From contig VGMX01000002.1 in the NCBI GenBank assembly GCA_016866305.1, forward strand, positions 1-64,000: 64,000 nucleotides of DNA, in the 5' to 3' direction. How positions within the stretch are numbered: position 1 is the stretch's first letter; each line of letters begins with the position of its first letter. The notes beneath the pieces were generated by a model that worked only from the letters and a program-made list of their open reading frames with translations, searched no databases and was not told the origin of the DNA. Shown one piece after another: positions 39,011-47,804 of the stretch. This stretch comes from Chlorobiota bacterium (lineage in GTDB: Bacteria > Bacteroidota > Chlorobiia > Chlorobiales > Chlorobiaceae). A program made the position numbers and the translations under genes.

Positions 39011-39535
39011 ATGTCGGAAAAACAGGGTTCGACCGGATGCTGCGGCACGGGAGGCAGCGACCGCCACGGGGGAGAGGAAAAAAGGCTCGGCTGGCACGAG
39101 TACTTCATGAGCGTGGCGCACCTCATCTCCCGCCGCGCGACCTGTACGCGAGGCCATATCGGCGCGGTGATCGTCAGGGACCACAACATCCTTTCCACCG
39201 GATACAACGGCGCACCCTCCGGACTGCCGCACTGCAACGAAACCAACTGCAACATCTACCGGAGCACCCACCCGGACGGCACGGTTGAGGAGAACTGCGT
39301 CAACACCATCCATGCAGAGATCAACGCGATCGCACAGGCGGCCAAGCACGGGGTTTCGATCAAGGATGCCGACATCTACATCACGGCGAGTCCCTGCATT
39401 CACTGCCTGAAGGTGCTCATCAACGTGGGGATCAGGACCATCTACTACGACAAGCCATACAAGATCGAGCATATCGACGAACTGCTGCGGCTTTCCGGCG
39501 TCCGGCTGGTGCAGGTGCATGTCGAGGAACGGTAA
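39011..39535 (+). CDS. comEB: Deoxycytidylate deaminase
   Basis: Zinc-dependent dCMP deaminase that makes dUMP for thymidylate synthesis. The 174 residues contain HAEINAI (His101 ligand, Glu103 proton shuttle) and SPCIHC (Cys129, Cys132 ligands), and the insert [21 protein letters not shown] typical of dCMP deaminases. The short Gly/Ser/Cys-rich N-terminal tail is not conserved. Start ATG 39011. Its stop overlaps the ribD start by one base (TAATG), so the two are translationally coupled. Confidence 0.93.
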   Translation: MSEKQGSTGCCGTGGSDRHGGEEKRLGWHEYFMSVAHLISRRATCTRGHIGAVIVRDHNILSTGYNGAPSGLPHCNETNCNIYRSTHPDGTVEENCVNTIHAEINAIAQAAKHGVSIKDADIYITASPCIHCLKVLINVGIRTIYYDKPYKIEHIDELLRLSGVRLVQVHVEER

Positions 39536-40644
39536 TGGGGGTTGCGTTGCCTGATCGGATTCACGAACCTTTTATGAGGCGCTGCCTCGAACTTGCCCTG
39601 AAAGGCTCCGGTGCGACGAGCCCGAACCCCATGGTGGGGTCGGTAATCGTCGTGGAAGGACGGATCGTGGGAGAGGGGTACCATATGCGCTACGGAGGGC
39701 CCCATGCCGAGGTGAACGCCGTGGCGTCGGTTGCCGACGAGCGGCTGCTGCGTCAATCGACACTCTACGTGAATCTCGAACCCTGTTCGCACTTCGGAAA
39801 AACCCCGCCCTGCAGCGATCTCATCATTGCCAGGCAGATCCCCCGCGTGGTCGTCGGCTGCCGCGACCCGCACGTGAAGGTGGCGGGAAAAGGCATTGAA
39901 AAACTGCGCGCCGCAGGCGTCGAGGTGGTGGAAGGGGTGCTTGAAGCCGAGTCGGAAAAGCTGAACGAAGCGTTCATCACGAGCCACCGGAAGGGGCGTC
40001 CCTTCGTGGCGCTGAAGCTCGCCCAGACGCTCGACGGCAAGATCGCCACGGCGTCGGGAGCGTCGAAATGGATTACCGGACAGGAGGCGAGAACCGAAGT
40101 GCACCGCCTGCGGTGCCGCTACGATGCGGTGCTGACCGGTGCGGCCACGGTCATCGCGGACGATTCGCAGCTCACGGTGCGCCACTGCGCGGGGCGCAAC
40201 CCGCTGCGTGTTGTGCTCGACCCGAAGCTCGCCGTACCGCTGACGGCCGGTATTTTCGACGGGAGCGCCGAAACCCTTCTTTTTACCGAGGCATCCAGGC
40301 AGGACTCCGAAAAAGCCCGCATGCTTGCCTCCATGGGTGTTGCGGTTGCGGGTGCCGAGTCGCGTGAGTGCGGACTCGACCTCGGTGCAGTGCTTGCCAT
40401 GCTTCACGAACGAAGGGTTCTTTCCGTGCTGGTCGAGGCCGGGAGCCGGCTTGCGTCCTCCTTTGTCAGGGAGGGGCTTTGCGACAAGCTGTACCTCTTC
40501 GTCGCTCCCCTCCTGTTCGGCGGCGACGGACTCAGCTCGTTCGATTCTTTCGGCATAAAGCTTCCCGAAGAGGCCCCGAGAGTGCGATTTGAGCAGCCGG
40601 TCTTTTTCGGTGGTGATCTTCTCCTGACAGCATATGTTTCCTGA
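39535..40644 (+). CDS. ribD: Bifunctional riboflavin deaminase/reductase
   Basis: RibD carries out two early steps of riboflavin synthesis. The N-terminal deaminase (about 1-150) has HAEVNAV (His57, Glu59) and [13 protein letters not shown] (Cys84, Cys93). The C-terminal reductase (about 155-369) begins [26 protein letters not shown] and ends with the NADPH-binding region [12 protein letters not shown]. 369 residues is full length. It overlaps comEB by one base. Riboflavin synthase is encoded separately at 49940, so the rib genes are scattered here. No FMN riboswitch was seen. Confidence 0.95.
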   Translation: MGVALPDRIHEPFMRRCLELALKGSGATSPNPMVGSVIVVEGRIVGEGYHMRYGGPHAEVNAVASVADERLLRQSTLYVNLEPCSHFGKTPPCSDLIIARQIPRVVVGCRDPHVKVAGKGIEKLRAAGVEVVEGVLEAESEKLNEAFITSHRKGRPFVALKLAQTLDGKIATASGASKWITGQEARTEVHRLRCRYDAVLTGAATVIADDSQLTVRHCAGRNPLRVVLDPKLAVPLTAGIFDGSAETLLFTEASRQDSEKARMLASMGVAVAGAESRECGLDLGAVLAMLHERRVLSVLVEAGSRLASSFVREGLCDKLYLFVAPLLFGGDGLSSFDSFGIKLPEEAPRVRFEQPVFFGGDLLLTAYVS

Positions 40645-40699
40645 TCAGCAGTAAACAACAGGCGCCATGAAACGAAAATTTTCAAAAAGGGGGAACGGC

Positions 40700-41116
40700 A
40701 TGTTCGATCGAATGTTCAACAATCCCGATGCAGGAAAACTGCTCCTGAGGCTTTCCGTAGGGGGGCTGATGCTTTTTCACGGCATCCACAAGCTGCAGCA
40801 CGGCTACGGGTTCGAGGAAAAGATGCTGCTGAAGTCCGATCTTCCGGGCTACCTGTCGCACGGTATTCTCGTGGGTGAGATTCTTGCTCCGCTGATGATC
40901 GTGCTGGGCTTCAATACCAGGGCTGCAGCACTCGTCGAGGCTTTTGTCATGGTCATGGCGGTTTACCTGGTGCACATGGGCGACCTTTGGTCCTTCACCG
41001 GGCAGGGAGCCTATGCGCTTGAGCTTCAGGCGCTCTACCTTTTCGGTTCCCTGGCGATCTTTTTCCTCGGGGCGGGCCGCTACTCCCTCGGCGGATCCGG
41101 TGGACGCTGGAACTGA
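40700..41116 (+). CDS. DoxX family membrane protein
   Basis: A 138-residue, four-helix inner-membrane protein of the DoxX/DUF417-like family. The opening [25 protein letters not shown] and the second block [17 protein letters not shown] are family features. I chose ATG 40700, which has AAGGGGGAAC 6-8 bases ahead, over ATG 40667. Function in the family is mixed (thiosulfate oxidation subunits, redox stress), so none is assigned, though thiosulfate use would fit a sulfur bacterium. It is followed 12 bp later by the ABC ATPase frame. Confidence 0.82.
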   Translation: MFDRMFNNPDAGKLLLRLSVGGLMLFHGIHKLQHGYGFEEKMLLKSDLPGYLSHGILVGEILAPLMIVLGFNTRAAALVEAFVMVMAVYLVHMGDLWSFTGQGAYALELQALYLFGSLAIFFLGAGRYSLGGSGGRWN

Positions 41117-41128
41117 GCCGGGGCCTGG

Positions 41129-41951
41129 GTGGGTACGCTTCTCGATATCCATGCCGTCACGGCGTTTCGCGGCAGCACGAAGGTGTTCGACCGGCTTTCA
41201 CTGCAGATCGACGAAGAGTGCAGCACGGCCGTGCGCGGCCCGAACGGGGCGGGGAAGTCCACGCTCCTGAAGCTTGTTTCCGGTGAATTGCATCCGGTCT
41301 TCTTTCCCGGCAGCCACATCAGGGTGTTCGGCCGGGATCGGTGGAATGTGCGGGAGCTTCGTTCGCGACTCGGCATTGTGTCTCACGACCTGCAGCACGA
41401 CTATCTTTCGTCTGCCAGGGGGCTGAATGTCGTGCTTTCGGGGTTCTATTCGAGCATCGATACCTGGCGGAACCAGTCTTTCAACGATACCGAGTACGGC
41501 AAGGCGGCCGCGGTGATGGAGAGGCTCGGCATACTTGGCCTGAAGGATCGGGAGTTCGGCTCCCTGTCGGCCGGCGAGCAGCGCCGGTTATTGCTTGCGA
41601 GGGCACTCGTCAGCGATCCTGACACCCTGCTCTTCGACGAGCCTACCACGGGGGCTCGATCTCAGGGCCTCGTTTTTTTACCTCGACCAGATCAGCGCTC
41701 TCATGCGGCAGGGCAAGACCGTTCTGCTCGTCACGCACCATGTGCACGAAATACCTCCGGAAATCCGGAAAGTGGTGATGCTCCGCCAGGGCCGGGTGTT
41801 TTCCGAAAGCACACCCGGAGAGACTCTCACCTCCCGGCGGCTCTCCGCCCTGTTTGACTATCCCGTGCATGCGGTATCTCGCGACGGACGGTTTCAGGTG
41901 TTTCCGGCAGCCGTACCACCGGGAGTCGGCCAGTCCGGCATGCAACGGTAG
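41129..41951 (+). pseudogene. ABC transporter ATPase interrupted by a frameshift
   Basis: The frame from GTG 41129 encodes an ABC ATPase: Walker A RGPNGAGKSTLLKL, Q-loop area VSHDLQHDY, signature SLSAGEQRRLLLARAL and Walker B TLLFDEPTTG. Right after DEPTTG, in a run of five G near 41649-41654, the frame is lost. Dropping one G continues it as LDLRASFFYLDQISALMRQGKTVLLVTHHVHE (in pieces: D-loop LDLRA, H-loop THHVHE) to the stop at 41951. The protein resembles ModF/PhnC-like or heme/manganese-type single ATPases, with no permease gene beside it. A one-base indel, either natural or a sequencing error, explains the break. Confidence 0.82.
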
Positions 41952-42203
41952 GGAATGGCCGGGAGGCCGGTCGATCGCTCCGCCTATAGAGGATTTTTTT
42001 TGTCCTTATCCGATATTGTTTTAAATTAAAAAACCAGGGCATTTTTTTACGTTTTGCCTGAAGATTCGATGTCGAAATCCCGATTTGCTGTCTCCAAACA
42101 TTCCGCACCAGCTGGTTTCGTTTTCTTCTTGTTCGTCGGCCTCAGCCGTAAGAGGCTGCCGGAAACGGTTCTTCTCCCAAAAGTGTTTGTTTGAAAAACA
42201 GTC

Positions 42204-42989
42204 ATGAACAGGACATCGGTTTCATTTTTACCGCTATCGCGCGGCATGGTTTTCTGCGCTTTCATGCTGCTGAGCATTGCCCTCTCATCCCAGGCTCGTG
42301 CTGAAAAATCCCCGCAGCTCGCAACCACGGAGTCTCCTGCAGGCGTTGCATCCGATACTTCACGCATTTCGCCGCCGCAGGGTTCCCCGGCAACACCGCC
42401 GGTCAGTCAGTCCTCCGCCGCTGCGAACCGGGTTCCGGAAGGTTTCGTTTCGCGCAAGCTTGAAATGGGCCAGTCGCTCTCGAAGCTGTGTGCCGAGGAC
42501 TCCCTTTGCCAGGTGCTTTTCATGAAGGTGAACCGCATCGACCGGCGTCACATCCCCGCCGGCAAGACCGTGCTGCTGCCGGTCAATACCGAACTGGCAT
42601 CGCAATACGTGCCGGTGCCCGAACAGCTCACCGACAGCAGGGGAGAGCGCGAGATTCGCGTGTTTCTTTCCCGGCAGTATTTCGGTGCGTATCAATGGGG
42701 CAAGCTGGTGTTCTGGGGGCCGATATCAAGCGGCCGCAAATCGTACTCCACTCCTCCCGGCAAGTTCTTCGTGAACTACAAGCAGCGGCACAAGCGTTCC
42801 ATCAAGTACGACAACGCCCCTATGCCTTATTCCATCAACTACTACGGGGGCTACTTCATGCACCAGCAGTCCCTGCCCGGATATCCGGCCTCGCACGGCT
42901 GTGTGAGACTGCTGATGACCGACGCCGAAAAGCTCTTCAACTGGGTACGGGTGCGCGATGCCGTCACGGTGGTGCACAACGGGGTGTGA
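42204..42989 (+). CDS. L,D-transpeptidase (YkuD family), secreted
   Basis: A periplasmic enzyme that makes 3-3 crosslinks in peptidoglycan or attaches proteins to it. It has a signal peptide (MVFCAFMLLSIALSSQARA), a Ser/Pro-rich linker (about 35-75), a LysM-like segment (QSLSKLCAEDSL...HIPAGKTVLLP) and the YkuD domain with GGYFMHQQSLPGYPASHGCVRL; catalytic Cys233 and His231. It is 261 residues from ATG 42204. A terminator follows at 43021, and a partial copy of its C-terminal 54 codons lies at 43433-43594. Confidence 0.9.
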   Translation: MNRTSVSFLPLSRGMVFCAFMLLSIALSSQARAEKSPQLATTESPAGVASDTSRISPPQGSPATPPVSQSSAAANRVPEGFVSRKLEMGQSLSKLCAEDSLCQVLFMKVNRIDRRHIPAGKTVLLPVNTELASQYVPVPEQLTDSRGEREIRVFLSRQYFGAYQWGKLVFWGPISSGRKSYSTPPGKFFVNYKQRHKRSIKYDNAPMPYSINYYGGYFMHQQSLPGYPASHGCVRLLMTDAEKLFNWVRVRDAVTVVHNGV

Positions 42990-43020
42990 AGCCTTCCGTT
43001 CCCCCCGATCTCCGATTCCG

Positions 43021-43054
43021 AATCCGGCAGCCGCAAGTCTGCCGGATTTTTTTT
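43021..43054 (+). terminator. Rho-independent terminator after L,D-transpeptidase
   Basis: AATCCGGCAG (43021-43030) pairs perfectly with CTGCCGGATT (43039-43048) around an 8-base loop, followed by more T. Confidence 0.92.
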
Positions 43055-43084
43055 GAGTTCCCTGGCAACGTTCCGGAAATCTTG

Positions 43085-43180
43085 TATCATCATCATGGCA
43101 AGGAGTTCTGCAGAATGCTTGACCGTATGATGCCCGATTGGCGGAAGAGAAAGGAGCGCCTGGAAAAAGTTATGGCGTGA
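43085..43180 (+). pseudogene. C-terminal remnant of a YgjP/SprT-like metallohydrolase
   Basis: The frame ending at TGA 43180 reads YHHHGKEFCRMLDRMMPD followed by WRKRKERLEK. This matches the end of YgjP-type (DUF45) zinc metallohydrolases, where H-G-x-x-F and P-D-W/Y-R-x-R-K close the domain. The upstream part with HExxH is missing and is replaced by the transpeptidase terminator 30 bp earlier. It is a leftover of a deletion or rearrangement. Confidence 0.55.
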
Positions 43181-43314
43181 TATCCTTGTGGCTCATATCA
43201 GCAGCAAAAGAGCAGAAAAAGCTGAAGCCGCCCAGAGGACGGCTTCGTTACTCTTTCTACACATGGTAGATGCGCTATTGGTCATAGAAAGATTTGAACA
43301 CCAAAAGACAATCT

Positions 43315-43437
43315 TCAATTCCCCCTCACCTCGATAATCTCCCCCCACTCCGTCGTGTAATGCGGAGAGAGATTCGACTGGTTCGGTTTCCATGCCGCTG
43401 CATTCTCGGCTCCGGTGTGGATCGTGCTGTTTTCCAT
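43315..43437 (-). CDS. Possible 40-codon ORF, unknown
   Basis: ATG 43437 opens a frame that ends at TGA 43315; its later half reads NLSPHYTTEWGEIIEVRGN, which looks protein-like. I cannot name a family. Its first codons lie antisense to the start of the transpeptidase remnant, so it may itself be the truncated end of another gene fused at a rearrangement joint. Confidence 0.22.
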   Translation of the reverse strand: MENSTIHTGAENAAAWKPNQSNLSPHYTTEWGEIIEVRGN

Positions 43438-43594
43438 CAACTTCTACGGCGGCTATTTCATGCACCAGCAGCCGCTGCCCGGCTATCCTGCCTCGCACGG
43501 CTGCGTGAGGTTGCTGATGACCGATGCCGAAAAGTTGTTCAAGTGGGTGCGCGTGCGCGATGCCGTCACGGTTGTTCGCGACAGCGGCGTTTAG
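43433..43594 (+). pseudogene. Partial duplicate of the L,D-transpeptidase C terminus
   Basis: This segment encodes SINFYGGYFMHQQPLPGY, then PASHGCVRLLMTDAEKLFKW and VRVRDAVTVVRDSGV before a TAG at 43594. It matches the last 50 or so codons of the gene at 42204 with conservative changes, including the SHGCVR active site, but has no start, signal peptide or N-terminal domain. The TAG overlaps the 3' end of the convergent serine hydrolase gene. It is a non-functional paralog fragment. Confidence 0.85.
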
Positions 43595-44760
43595 CCCTTT
43601 TTTCCGGTTGCTCCGTTGATCTGGAGCGACCGGAAGACCTTTACCCATTCTTCGGCGCCGAGCCCTCCCGGGCCGGTGCCGAGCCGCACGATGATGAATC
43701 CGGAGCCGGGGTTCACGTAGAGAAACTGGCCGAGGTGTCCCCTTGCCATGAACTCCGGACTGTCGCGCCGGACCAGCCACCACATATAGTGGTACTTCCA
43801 CGAACTCCCGTCACTTGAGTCGATACGGGCGGATTCGTTCACCCAGCTTTCGGCCATGATGCGCCTGCCGTTCCACGCTCCCCTGTGCAGGTAGAGACGT
43901 CCGAGTTTGGCAAAATCCCTCGCCGTGGCCGCCAGGCAGCAGCTCGCCTTCTCCAGCCCGTCCGGGGCGTGGTCGATGCTCCAGACTCCCTCGTGTTCCA
44001 TGCCGAGAGGCTGCCACAGCCGTTCCTGCATGTAGCGTGTTATGCTTTTTCCCCGGAGAGCGCGTTGCAGCACCAGAGCGAGGAGCAGGGCATCACCCGA
44101 TTTGTAGGTGAACCGGGTTCCCGGTCGTTCCCGCAGCCTGAGGCCGAGGATTTCCCGCTCGAGCCGGTCGGTATAGTAGAACCGGGGATGGATGCCCCAG
44201 GGGAGGTCGTTTTCGGCATAGTCCATGCCGGAAGTCATCTGCAGCAGGTGGCGGAGCTTCACGGCGGCAAAACCCGCAGCCTTCAGTTCCGGCACATAGT
44301 CGGTTACCGGCTGCTCGACCGATTGCAGGTAGCCGTCCTCGATTGCGCAGCCGACAAGCATCGACAGGAAGGATTTCGTCATCGAGAAGCACATCGAGGG
44401 CGAGGAGCGGCTGTGGCCGCCGAAGTACCGTTCATACAGGAGGGTGTCGCGCCGTATGACGAGGAATGCCGTGGTCTCTGATTCCTGCAGCAGCCGTGAA
44501 AGCGGAACCCCGTTTTGCGAACCGAAGCTTACCACGGGGTCGAACGGCTCGGCATTCCGATTTTCCCTGAAGCGGAACGGAATCGGAGGCGCGTGCATGC
44601 GCCGCTGGGGGAAGATGCGGTAGTCGTCGATGCCGGAAGCGTTGCAGGCAAGCAAGCGGTTGACGGTCACCGGCCCGGCGTTCCAGACCCACCACAGCGC
44701 AGCGCCTCCCAGAAGAAGCAGGATTGCCGCGAAGTATCGCACAAAACGCGCTGTTTTCAT
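43591..44760 (-). CDS. Serine hydrolase, class C beta-lactamase-like, membrane-anchored
   Basis: A 389-residue protein with one N-terminal membrane helix (about 6-26) and a periplasmic serine beta-lactamase-fold domain. The SxxK motif is SMTK (Ser126, Lys129), the second-motif region is FTYKSGDALLLA, and GHLGQFLYVNP is the third. These match EstB/6-aminohexanoate-hydrolase-like enzymes, which mostly act as esterases or peptidases; beta-lactam resistance should not be assumed. It starts at ATG 44760, 31 bp after the reductase gene on the same strand, probably in one operon. Confidence 0.85.
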   Translation of the reverse strand: MKTARFVRYFAAILLLLGGAALWWVWNAGPVTVNRLLACNASGIDDYRIFPQRRMHAPPIPFRFRENRNAEPFDPVVSFGSQNGVPLSRLLQESETTAFLVIRRDTLLYERYFGGHSRSSPSMCFSMTKSFLSMLVGCAIEDGYLQSVEQPVTDYVPELKAAGFAAVKLRHLLQMTSGMDYAENDLPWGIHPRFYYTDRLEREILGLRLRERPGTRFTYKSGDALLLALVLQRALRGKSITRYMQERLWQPLGMEHEGVWSIDHAPDGLEKASCCLAATARDFAKLGRLYLHRGAWNGRRIMAESWVNESARIDSSDGSSWKYHYMWWLVRRDSPEFMARGHLGQFLYVNPGSGFIIVRLGTGPGGLGAEEWVKVFRSLQINGATGKKG

Positions 44761-44791
44761 GCTGCATCCACTCCGGTTTCAGGTTGGAATT

Positions 44792-45784
44792 TCAGCCCGT
44801 ATTCACGACCGTCCGGCCCGTGAGCTTTCCCTGCAGGATGCGCCCGATTGACGCCGGAAGTTCGTCGAGCGTGATCTGGGTGCAGAGACGATCGAGCCCT
44901 TCCGGTTTCCACTGGCCGGCGAGTTTCTGCCACATCTCTTCGCGGAGCGGGCGCGGGCAGTTCTGCGAGTCGATGCCGACGAGCGAGATGCCGCGCAGGA
45001 TGAAGGGGTAGACCGTAAGGGAGAGGTTCGGCGAAGCGGCGTTGCCGCACGCAGTCATCACGCCAAGGGGCTGCATCGATTTCAGGAGGTTGGCAAGCAC
45101 GTGGCCGCCGAGGGTGTCCACGGCTCCGGCGAACTCCGCCTCCAGCAGCGCGTTCGGAGTTTCGGCTTCGTACTCCTTGCGTTCGAGCACTTCGCTCGCT
45201 CCGAGTCCCAGCAGCTTGTCGCGTTCGTGCTCCTTGCCGGTTATGGCGGCAACATGGTATCCCAGCTTTGCCAGTATTGCCACGGCAAGCGAGCCTACGC
45301 CTCCCGACGCCCCCGAAACCGCGATCCGGCCATCTTCGGGCCTGACCTTTTCGGCGAGCCGCAGCACGCACAAGCCTGCCGTCAGGCCGGCCGTGCCGTA
45401 CGCCATGGCTTCACGCATCGTCATTCCCCCAGGCAGCGTGACCGCCCATTCCGGCGGCACCCGGACGAACTGTGCGAATCCTCCCGGGGTGTTCATGCCG
45501 AGGCCGTAACCCGTGACGATGACGGCATCGTTCTCCCGGAATGCTGCGGAGTCCGAAGCGATAACCGTACCCGCGGCATCGATACCCGGGGTGTGGGGGT
45601 AGCGCCGCGTCACGCCGCGGTTGCCGGTTGCCGAGAGCGCGTCCTTGTAGTTCAGCGACGAGTAGCGCACCCGAACGAGCAGGCCGTGCCGGGGCAGGTC
45701 CGCGATCCGTCTGTTCGCCACGCTTCCCGTGAATGCGCTCTCCCGCTCCTCCACGACGAACGCCCTGAACGTGCGTTCTTCCAT
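44792..45784 (-). CDS. YhdH/AcuI-type quinone oxidoreductase
   Basis: A zinc-free medium-chain dehydrogenase of the YhdH/acrylyl-CoA reductase group, using NADPH. It opens RAFVVEERE and shows NYKDALSATGNRG, TPGIDAAGTV, the Rossmann block VSGASGGVGSLAVAILAKLGY and RGISLVGIDSQNCP, all typical of the family. The predicted length is 330 residues from ATG 45784, preceded by GGAAAG; in-frame ATGs at 45799 and 45826 are possible. Family members reduce acryloyl-CoA or quinones; the native substrate is not known. It is followed by the serine hydrolase gene. Confidence 0.88.
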   Translation of the reverse strand: MEERTFRAFVVEERESAFTGSVANRRIADLPRHGLLVRVRYSSLNYKDALSATGNRGVTRRYPHTPGIDAAGTVIASDSAAFRENDAVIVTGYGLGMNTPGGFAQFVRVPPEWAVTLPGGMTMREAMAYGTAGLTAGLCVLRLAEKVRPEDGRIAVSGASGGVGSLAVAILAKLGYHVAAITGKEHERDKLLGLGASEVLERKEYEAETPNALLEAEFAGAVDTLGGHVLANLLKSMQPLGVMTACGNAASPNLSLTVYPFILRGISLVGIDSQNCPRPLREEMWQKLAGQWKPEGLDRLCTQITLDELPASIGRILQGKLTGRTVVNTG

Positions 45785-45962
45785 GTTGCTGCTTTCCATA
45801 CCGTTACCCGTTGTATGCTTCGTCATCGCCCTGATTCCATCGTAAAAGGTACGGTTTTTTGCCGTGCCAAGGGAACGTTTCCGAGTGCGTCCACGATTGG
45901 GTGAATGACGAAGGGCCGGGATGCGTCGTTGACCGGTCCCGCAACGGAACATCAGGGATACC

Positions 45963-46868
45963 ATGATCGGTGGAAGCGGAAATCGTGAGCAGCTCAGCAG
46001 TATGACAAGGTGGTGCATCCTTCTCATGCTGTTTGTCATGGCCTGTTTCAGCAGTACGGCGTACGGGCACGACAAGGCAGCCTATGCCATCTACAATGGA
46101 TCAGGCAAGGCATCGAGCTACCGCAAGCTGCTTGAGCGAGCCAGGAAAAGCGATGTCGTGCTGTTCGGAGAATTGCACGACAACCCCATTGCCCACTGGC
46201 TGCAACTGGAGCTGGCGAAGGACCTCAGCAAAACAAACCGGCTGATTCTGGGAGCTGAAATGTTCGAGGCAGACAGCCAGCAGGCGCTTGACGATTACCT
46301 CTCGGGCCGGATTGATCATGCCGGACTGGATTCCCTGGCCCGCCTGTGGCCCAACTATACAACCGATTACGCTCCTCTGGTTGATTTCGCCAGAGCTCAC
46401 CGGATACGGGTTGTTGCAACGAATATCCCGAAACGGTTTGCCCGCATGGTGCATACAAGCGGAAGCTTTGCCGTTCTCGATTCGCTCGGCGCCGAAGAAA
46501 AAAGCCGGATCGCTCCATTGCCGGTGCCGTTCGACCCTGAATTGCCGCAGTACCGGAAAATGCGCACGATGGCGGGTGAACACGGCACTCCCGGGATGGT
46601 CATGGCCCAAGCCATCAGGGATGCCACGATGGCGCATTTTATTGTCCTGAACCATCAACCGGGGGCGGTCTTCCTTCATGTCAACGGGGCGTACCATTCG
46701 GACTTTCATGAAGGCATTGTTTTCTATTTGCGTCAGACGAATGCCTCCCTGCGCTGCCTGACGATCAGTACGGTGGAGCAGCAGCGTGTCCGGCCGCTGG
46801 AAAAGAGGCACCGGGGGCGTGCCGATTTTATCATCTGTGTGGATAGCGATATGACGAAAACGCATTGA
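45963..46868 (+). CDS. ChaN-like (heme-binding uptake/Tiki superfamily) protein
   Basis: A 301-residue exported protein. The N terminus has a signal peptide (WCILLMLFVMACFSSTAYG) in which VMAC could be a lipobox. The mature domain begins with VVLFGELHDNPIAHWLQLEL, the ChaN signature (GE-H-DN), continues with LGAEMFEADSQ and has later HVNGAYHSDFHEG. ChaN family proteins bind heme or act as metal-dependent peptidases in the Tiki superfamily. Start ATG 45963 has AGGGA 5 bases ahead. It is divergent from the reductase gene. Iron or heme acquisition is a plausible role, inferred from family. Confidence 0.85.
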   Translation: MIGGSGNREQLSSMTRWCILLMLFVMACFSSTAYGHDKAAYAIYNGSGKASSYRKLLERARKSDVVLFGELHDNPIAHWLQLELAKDLSKTNRLILGAEMFEADSQQALDDYLSGRIDHAGLDSLARLWPNYTTDYAPLVDFARAHRIRVVATNIPKRFARMVHTSGSFAVLDSLGAEEKSRIAPLPVPFDPELPQYRKMRTMAGEHGTPGMVMAQAIRDATMAHFIVLNHQPGAVFLHVNGAYHSDFHEGIVFYLRQTNASLRCLTISTVEQQRVRPLEKRHRGRADFIICVDSDMTKTH

Positions 46869-47032
46869 CCGGGAACCGGGGATTGCGGGCGGTGGGTCGT
46901 GGGTTGTGGGCCGGAATCCCGGAAGGCGGGAGGCGGCTGAAACTTTCTGCATGCGGCGGCGGTTGTGCCTTTACTTCCGCATTTCAAGCGCATTACCGCA
47001 TACGACAACAAAAACCAAAAAACAACCGCTCT

Positions 47033-47533
47033 ATGGCTACCGTCACACTCAAAGGCAACGCAATCGAAACCTGCGGCGAACTTCCGGCAATCGGCTCCGA
47101 GATGCCGTTTTTCTGTCTCGTGAAAACCGATCTTTCCGAGGCCGGCCCCGCCGATTTCAAGGACAATCGGCTGGTGCTGAACATTTTTCCCAGCCTCGAT
47201 ACCGCCGTGTGCGCCGCCTCGGTGCGTCGCTTCAACCAGGAGGCCGCTTCGATGGACAACACCGTGGTGCTCTGCATTTCCGCCGATCTTCCTTTCGCGC
47301 ACAAGCGGTTCTGCGAGGTCGAGGGGCTGAGCGATGTGATTCCGCTTTCGGTGTTCCGTTCACCCGATTTCGGCAGGGACTACGGTGTGCAGCTCGCCAC
47401 CGGTCCGCTCAAGGGCCTTCTGGCACGCGCCGTGGTGATCGTCGACAACGAGCACCGGGTAGTGTACAGCGAACTGGTGCCGGAGATCGTTCAGGAGCCG
47501 GATTATGCGGCAGCATTGAAAGCTCTGGCGTAA
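47033..47533 (+). CDS. tpx: Thiol peroxidase Tpx
   Basis: An atypical two-cysteine peroxiredoxin that reduces lipid and hydrogen peroxides with thioredoxin. The peroxidatic Cys60 is in PSLDTAVCAASVRRFN and the resolving Cys94 in LPFAHKRFCEVEG, the same spacing as E. coli Tpx. The 166-residue length fits. Start ATG 47033; there is no clear Shine-Dalgarno. It would be served by TrxA/TrxB encoded at 28-29 kb. A terminator lies at 47663, after a 130-bp trailer. Confidence 0.95.
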   Translation: MATVTLKGNAIETCGELPAIGSEMPFFCLVKTDLSEAGPADFKDNRLVLNIFPSLDTAVCAASVRRFNQEAASMDNTVVLCISADLPFAHKRFCEVEGLSDVIPLSVFRSPDFGRDYGVQLATGPLKGLLARAVVIVDNEHRVVYSELVPEIVQEPDYAAALKALA

Positions 47534-47662
47534 GTCAACCCGGGTCTGAAGCTGAAATCGCTCACCGATACGGGTCTGCATTGGCCGATTCCGTTGGTTT
47601 TGCCATAACACTTCAATGCAGGACGCTGGCCGTATCGTGCCATAAATCCCGTGTTCAACACG

Positions 47663-47692
47663 AAAAAAGCCTGCATCATGCGGGCTTTTTCG
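47663..47692 (+). terminator. Rho-independent terminator after tpx
   Basis: AAAAAGCCTGC and GCGGGCTTTTT enclose ATCAT; one G:T wobble pair. The symmetric A/T runs allow function in both directions. Confidence 0.85.
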
Positions 47693-47804
47693 TTTGTTGC
47701 AGCTTTGTTGCCTTGCGTGAACTGAGCGGTTTTATGCGTATACTTCCGGCATGCGATTTCCGTTCCGGCCATGCTGGCCGATAACCCCACACCGAAGATG
47801 CGTC

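Noticed and set aside
43591-44760. True antibiotic-resistance beta-lactamase
   Set aside because: Only the SxxK serine-hydrolase fold is evident; motif context fits esterase/peptidase relatives, so resistance is not supported.
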